From Pseudolabrys sp. Root1462 (GTDB lineage Bacteria; Pseudomonadota; Alphaproteobacteria; Rhizobiales; Xanthobacteraceae), in NCBI RefSeq assembly GCF_001426945.1, contig NZ_LMFS01000001.1:2598609-2662608 (forward strand): a stretch of DNA of 64,000 bases, given 5' to 3'. Below the pieces are notes generated by a model. It saw only the letters and a program-made list of their open reading frames with translations. It was not told the origin of the DNA and did not search any database. Below, one piece after another: positions 63,410 through 64,000 of this stretch; within the stretch, counting starts at the first letter, position 1, and each line of letters starts with the position of its first letter. Position numbers and translations under genes: made by a program.

Positions 63410-63807
63410 GGTCACCCGGTCTGGCTGCGCCTCGGCGTTCCGGCCGAGGTCGCTTTCATTATAGCTGATGTCAGAACTCGGCATGGTTGTCACCAATTCC
63501 GGGCGATTCGGCGGCCACCCCTCGGTCCGGGCCGCTTGCAGGCCTCCTCAATTCGGCGCCCCTGTGAAGGTTGGCGGCGCGATATGCCCCGAATGTCGTA
63601 CGCGAGGGGGTGGCAGGCGAACCCGCCACCCCCTCAACGACCCCACCCCAGCGGGGGCGACGGTTGCCAGGGTGAAGTCCGGATGCCGAAACGCCGTTTC
63701 GGCGTTTGGCAGAGAGAGGCGGGACGGGCTCTCGCCCGTCCCGTTGAGGGTGTGCCGCCAGTGGGGGCGACGGTTACCAGCGGCACATCCCCAAACTTGT
63801 CGTCCGA
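63410..63807. repeat. hairpin-rich intergenic region with a duplicated 20-mer
   Basis: This 398-base gap holds no convincing gene. Features, left to right: an 11-base perfect stem GAGGGGGTGGC/GCCACCCCCTC (63604-63614 and 63625-63635); a 20-mer G(C/T)GGGGGCGACGGTT(G/A)CCAG present at 63651-63670 and again at 63761-63780; a stem GCCGAAAC/GTTTCGGC (63685-63692 and 63696-63703); and a 9-base perfect stem GGGACGGGC/GCCCGTCCC with TCTC loop (63721-63729 and 63734-63742). None has a T-run. It lies downstream of the DegP-like stop and upstream of the response regulator. Confidence 0.7.
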
Positions 63808-64000
63808 TCAGCCGTTGCCGACCGGCAGCGCCACGAAGCGGCTGTTGTCGCCCTTCTTGACGCGCATCAGAACCGTGCGCTTGCCGGCGGATTTGACTGA
63901 AGCGATCGCCTTGCGGACATCGCTCGGCGTCTCGACCTTCTTGCCGGCAACCTCGAGGATGACGTCGCCAGTGGCGAAGCCGTGTTCGGCGGCAGAACCC
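63808..64000 (-). CDS. DegP/HtrA (Do) family serine protease, C-terminal PDZ end only
   Basis: Only the last 64 residues are in the window; the gene continues past the right edge. The visible part is the end of a PDZ domain, GSAAEHGFATGDVILEVAGK, then VETPSDVRKAIASVKSAGKR and a final strand ending FVALPVGNG. This matches the second PDZ domain of Do-type periplasmic proteases and chaperones, which degrade or refold damaged envelope proteins. The catalytic domain lies outside the window, so activity cannot be judged. It is upstream of, and on the same strand as, the response regulator, kinase and glnE. Confidence 0.87.
   Translation of the reverse strand, partial: GSAAEHGFATGDVILEVAGKKVETPSDVRKAIASVKSAGKRTVLMRVKKGDNSRFVALPVGNG

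Noticed and set aside
1-64000. tRNA, rRNA, CRISPR, transposase or phage genes
   Set aside because: No cloverleaf-like, spacer-repeat, transposase or phage-structural signatures were seen; the short repeats present are regulatory-scale or palindromic intergenic elements.

Overview
The window is GC-rich, densely coded chromosomal DNA of an alphaproteobacterium, most likely a member of the Hyphomicrobiales (Rhizobiales) near Bradyrhizobium, Rhodopseudomonas or Pseudolabrys. The evidence is the gene content and order (glnE, histidine kinase, response regulator and DegP-type protease in a row at the right end; PleC/DivJ-style PAS kinase; many solute-binding-protein transporters), a very large LktA-like adhesin, and a CCTCATGG/CCATGAGG palindromic intergenic element of a type seen in this order. 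I see no rRNA, tRNA, CRISPR array, insertion sequence or prophage.

Layout. (1) 1-12.9 kb: a giant secreted filamentous adhesin on the minus strand that runs off the left edge, a divergent membrane-anchored winged-helix/TPR regulator, and a small Cys-rich lipoprotein. (2) 13-20 kb: an ABC-F ATPase, an intergenic palindromic element, a divergent SDR/AraC pair, and a LysR gene divergent from a ring-cleaving VOC dioxygenase plus carboxylesterase pair resembling the MhqE/MhqD quinone-detoxification pair, followed by a MetA-type outer-membrane protein. (3) 20.3-25.5 kb: a TetR regulator divergent from an RND efflux pump (adaptor plus HAE1 transporter, no outer-membrane channel). (4) 25.6-39.7 kb: a nitrogen-heterocycle catabolic island. 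A minus-strand run of eight genes encodes two paralogous NMT1/THI5-like binding proteins, one permease, one ATPase, an SDR, a dihydroorotase/hydantoinase-like hydrolase with all six metal ligands, an aminohydrolase/deaminase-like protein and a ring-opening amidohydrolase of the cyanuric acid hydrolase/barbiturase family. An acetamidase/formamidase gene converges on it. Divergently lie a LysR regulator and the three-gene URC uracil-catabolism set: GTP-cyclohydrolase-II-like Urc1, DUF1688 Urc4 and a divergent uracil-phosphoribosyltransferase-like protein. (5) 39.8-43.6 kb: a TRAP transporter with a divergent GntR regulator. (6) 43.9-48.4 kb: a sugar-type ABC importer ended by a strong intrinsic terminator. 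(7) 48.5-58.3 kb: a CDF metal exporter with an enlarged C-terminus, an acyltransferase, periplasmic PheC, a zinc alcohol dehydrogenase, PepN and a PAS kinase. (8) 58.3-64 kb: glnE, histidine kinase, response regulator and the C-terminal end of a DegP-type protease, all on the minus strand.

The most unusual part is region 4. It puts two chemically distinct ways of dismantling pyrimidine or triazine rings, ring-opening hydrolases and the poorly understood URC route, around one import system and one LysR regulator. Several divergent intergenic regions also carry clear operator-like inverted or phased repeats, listed individually.
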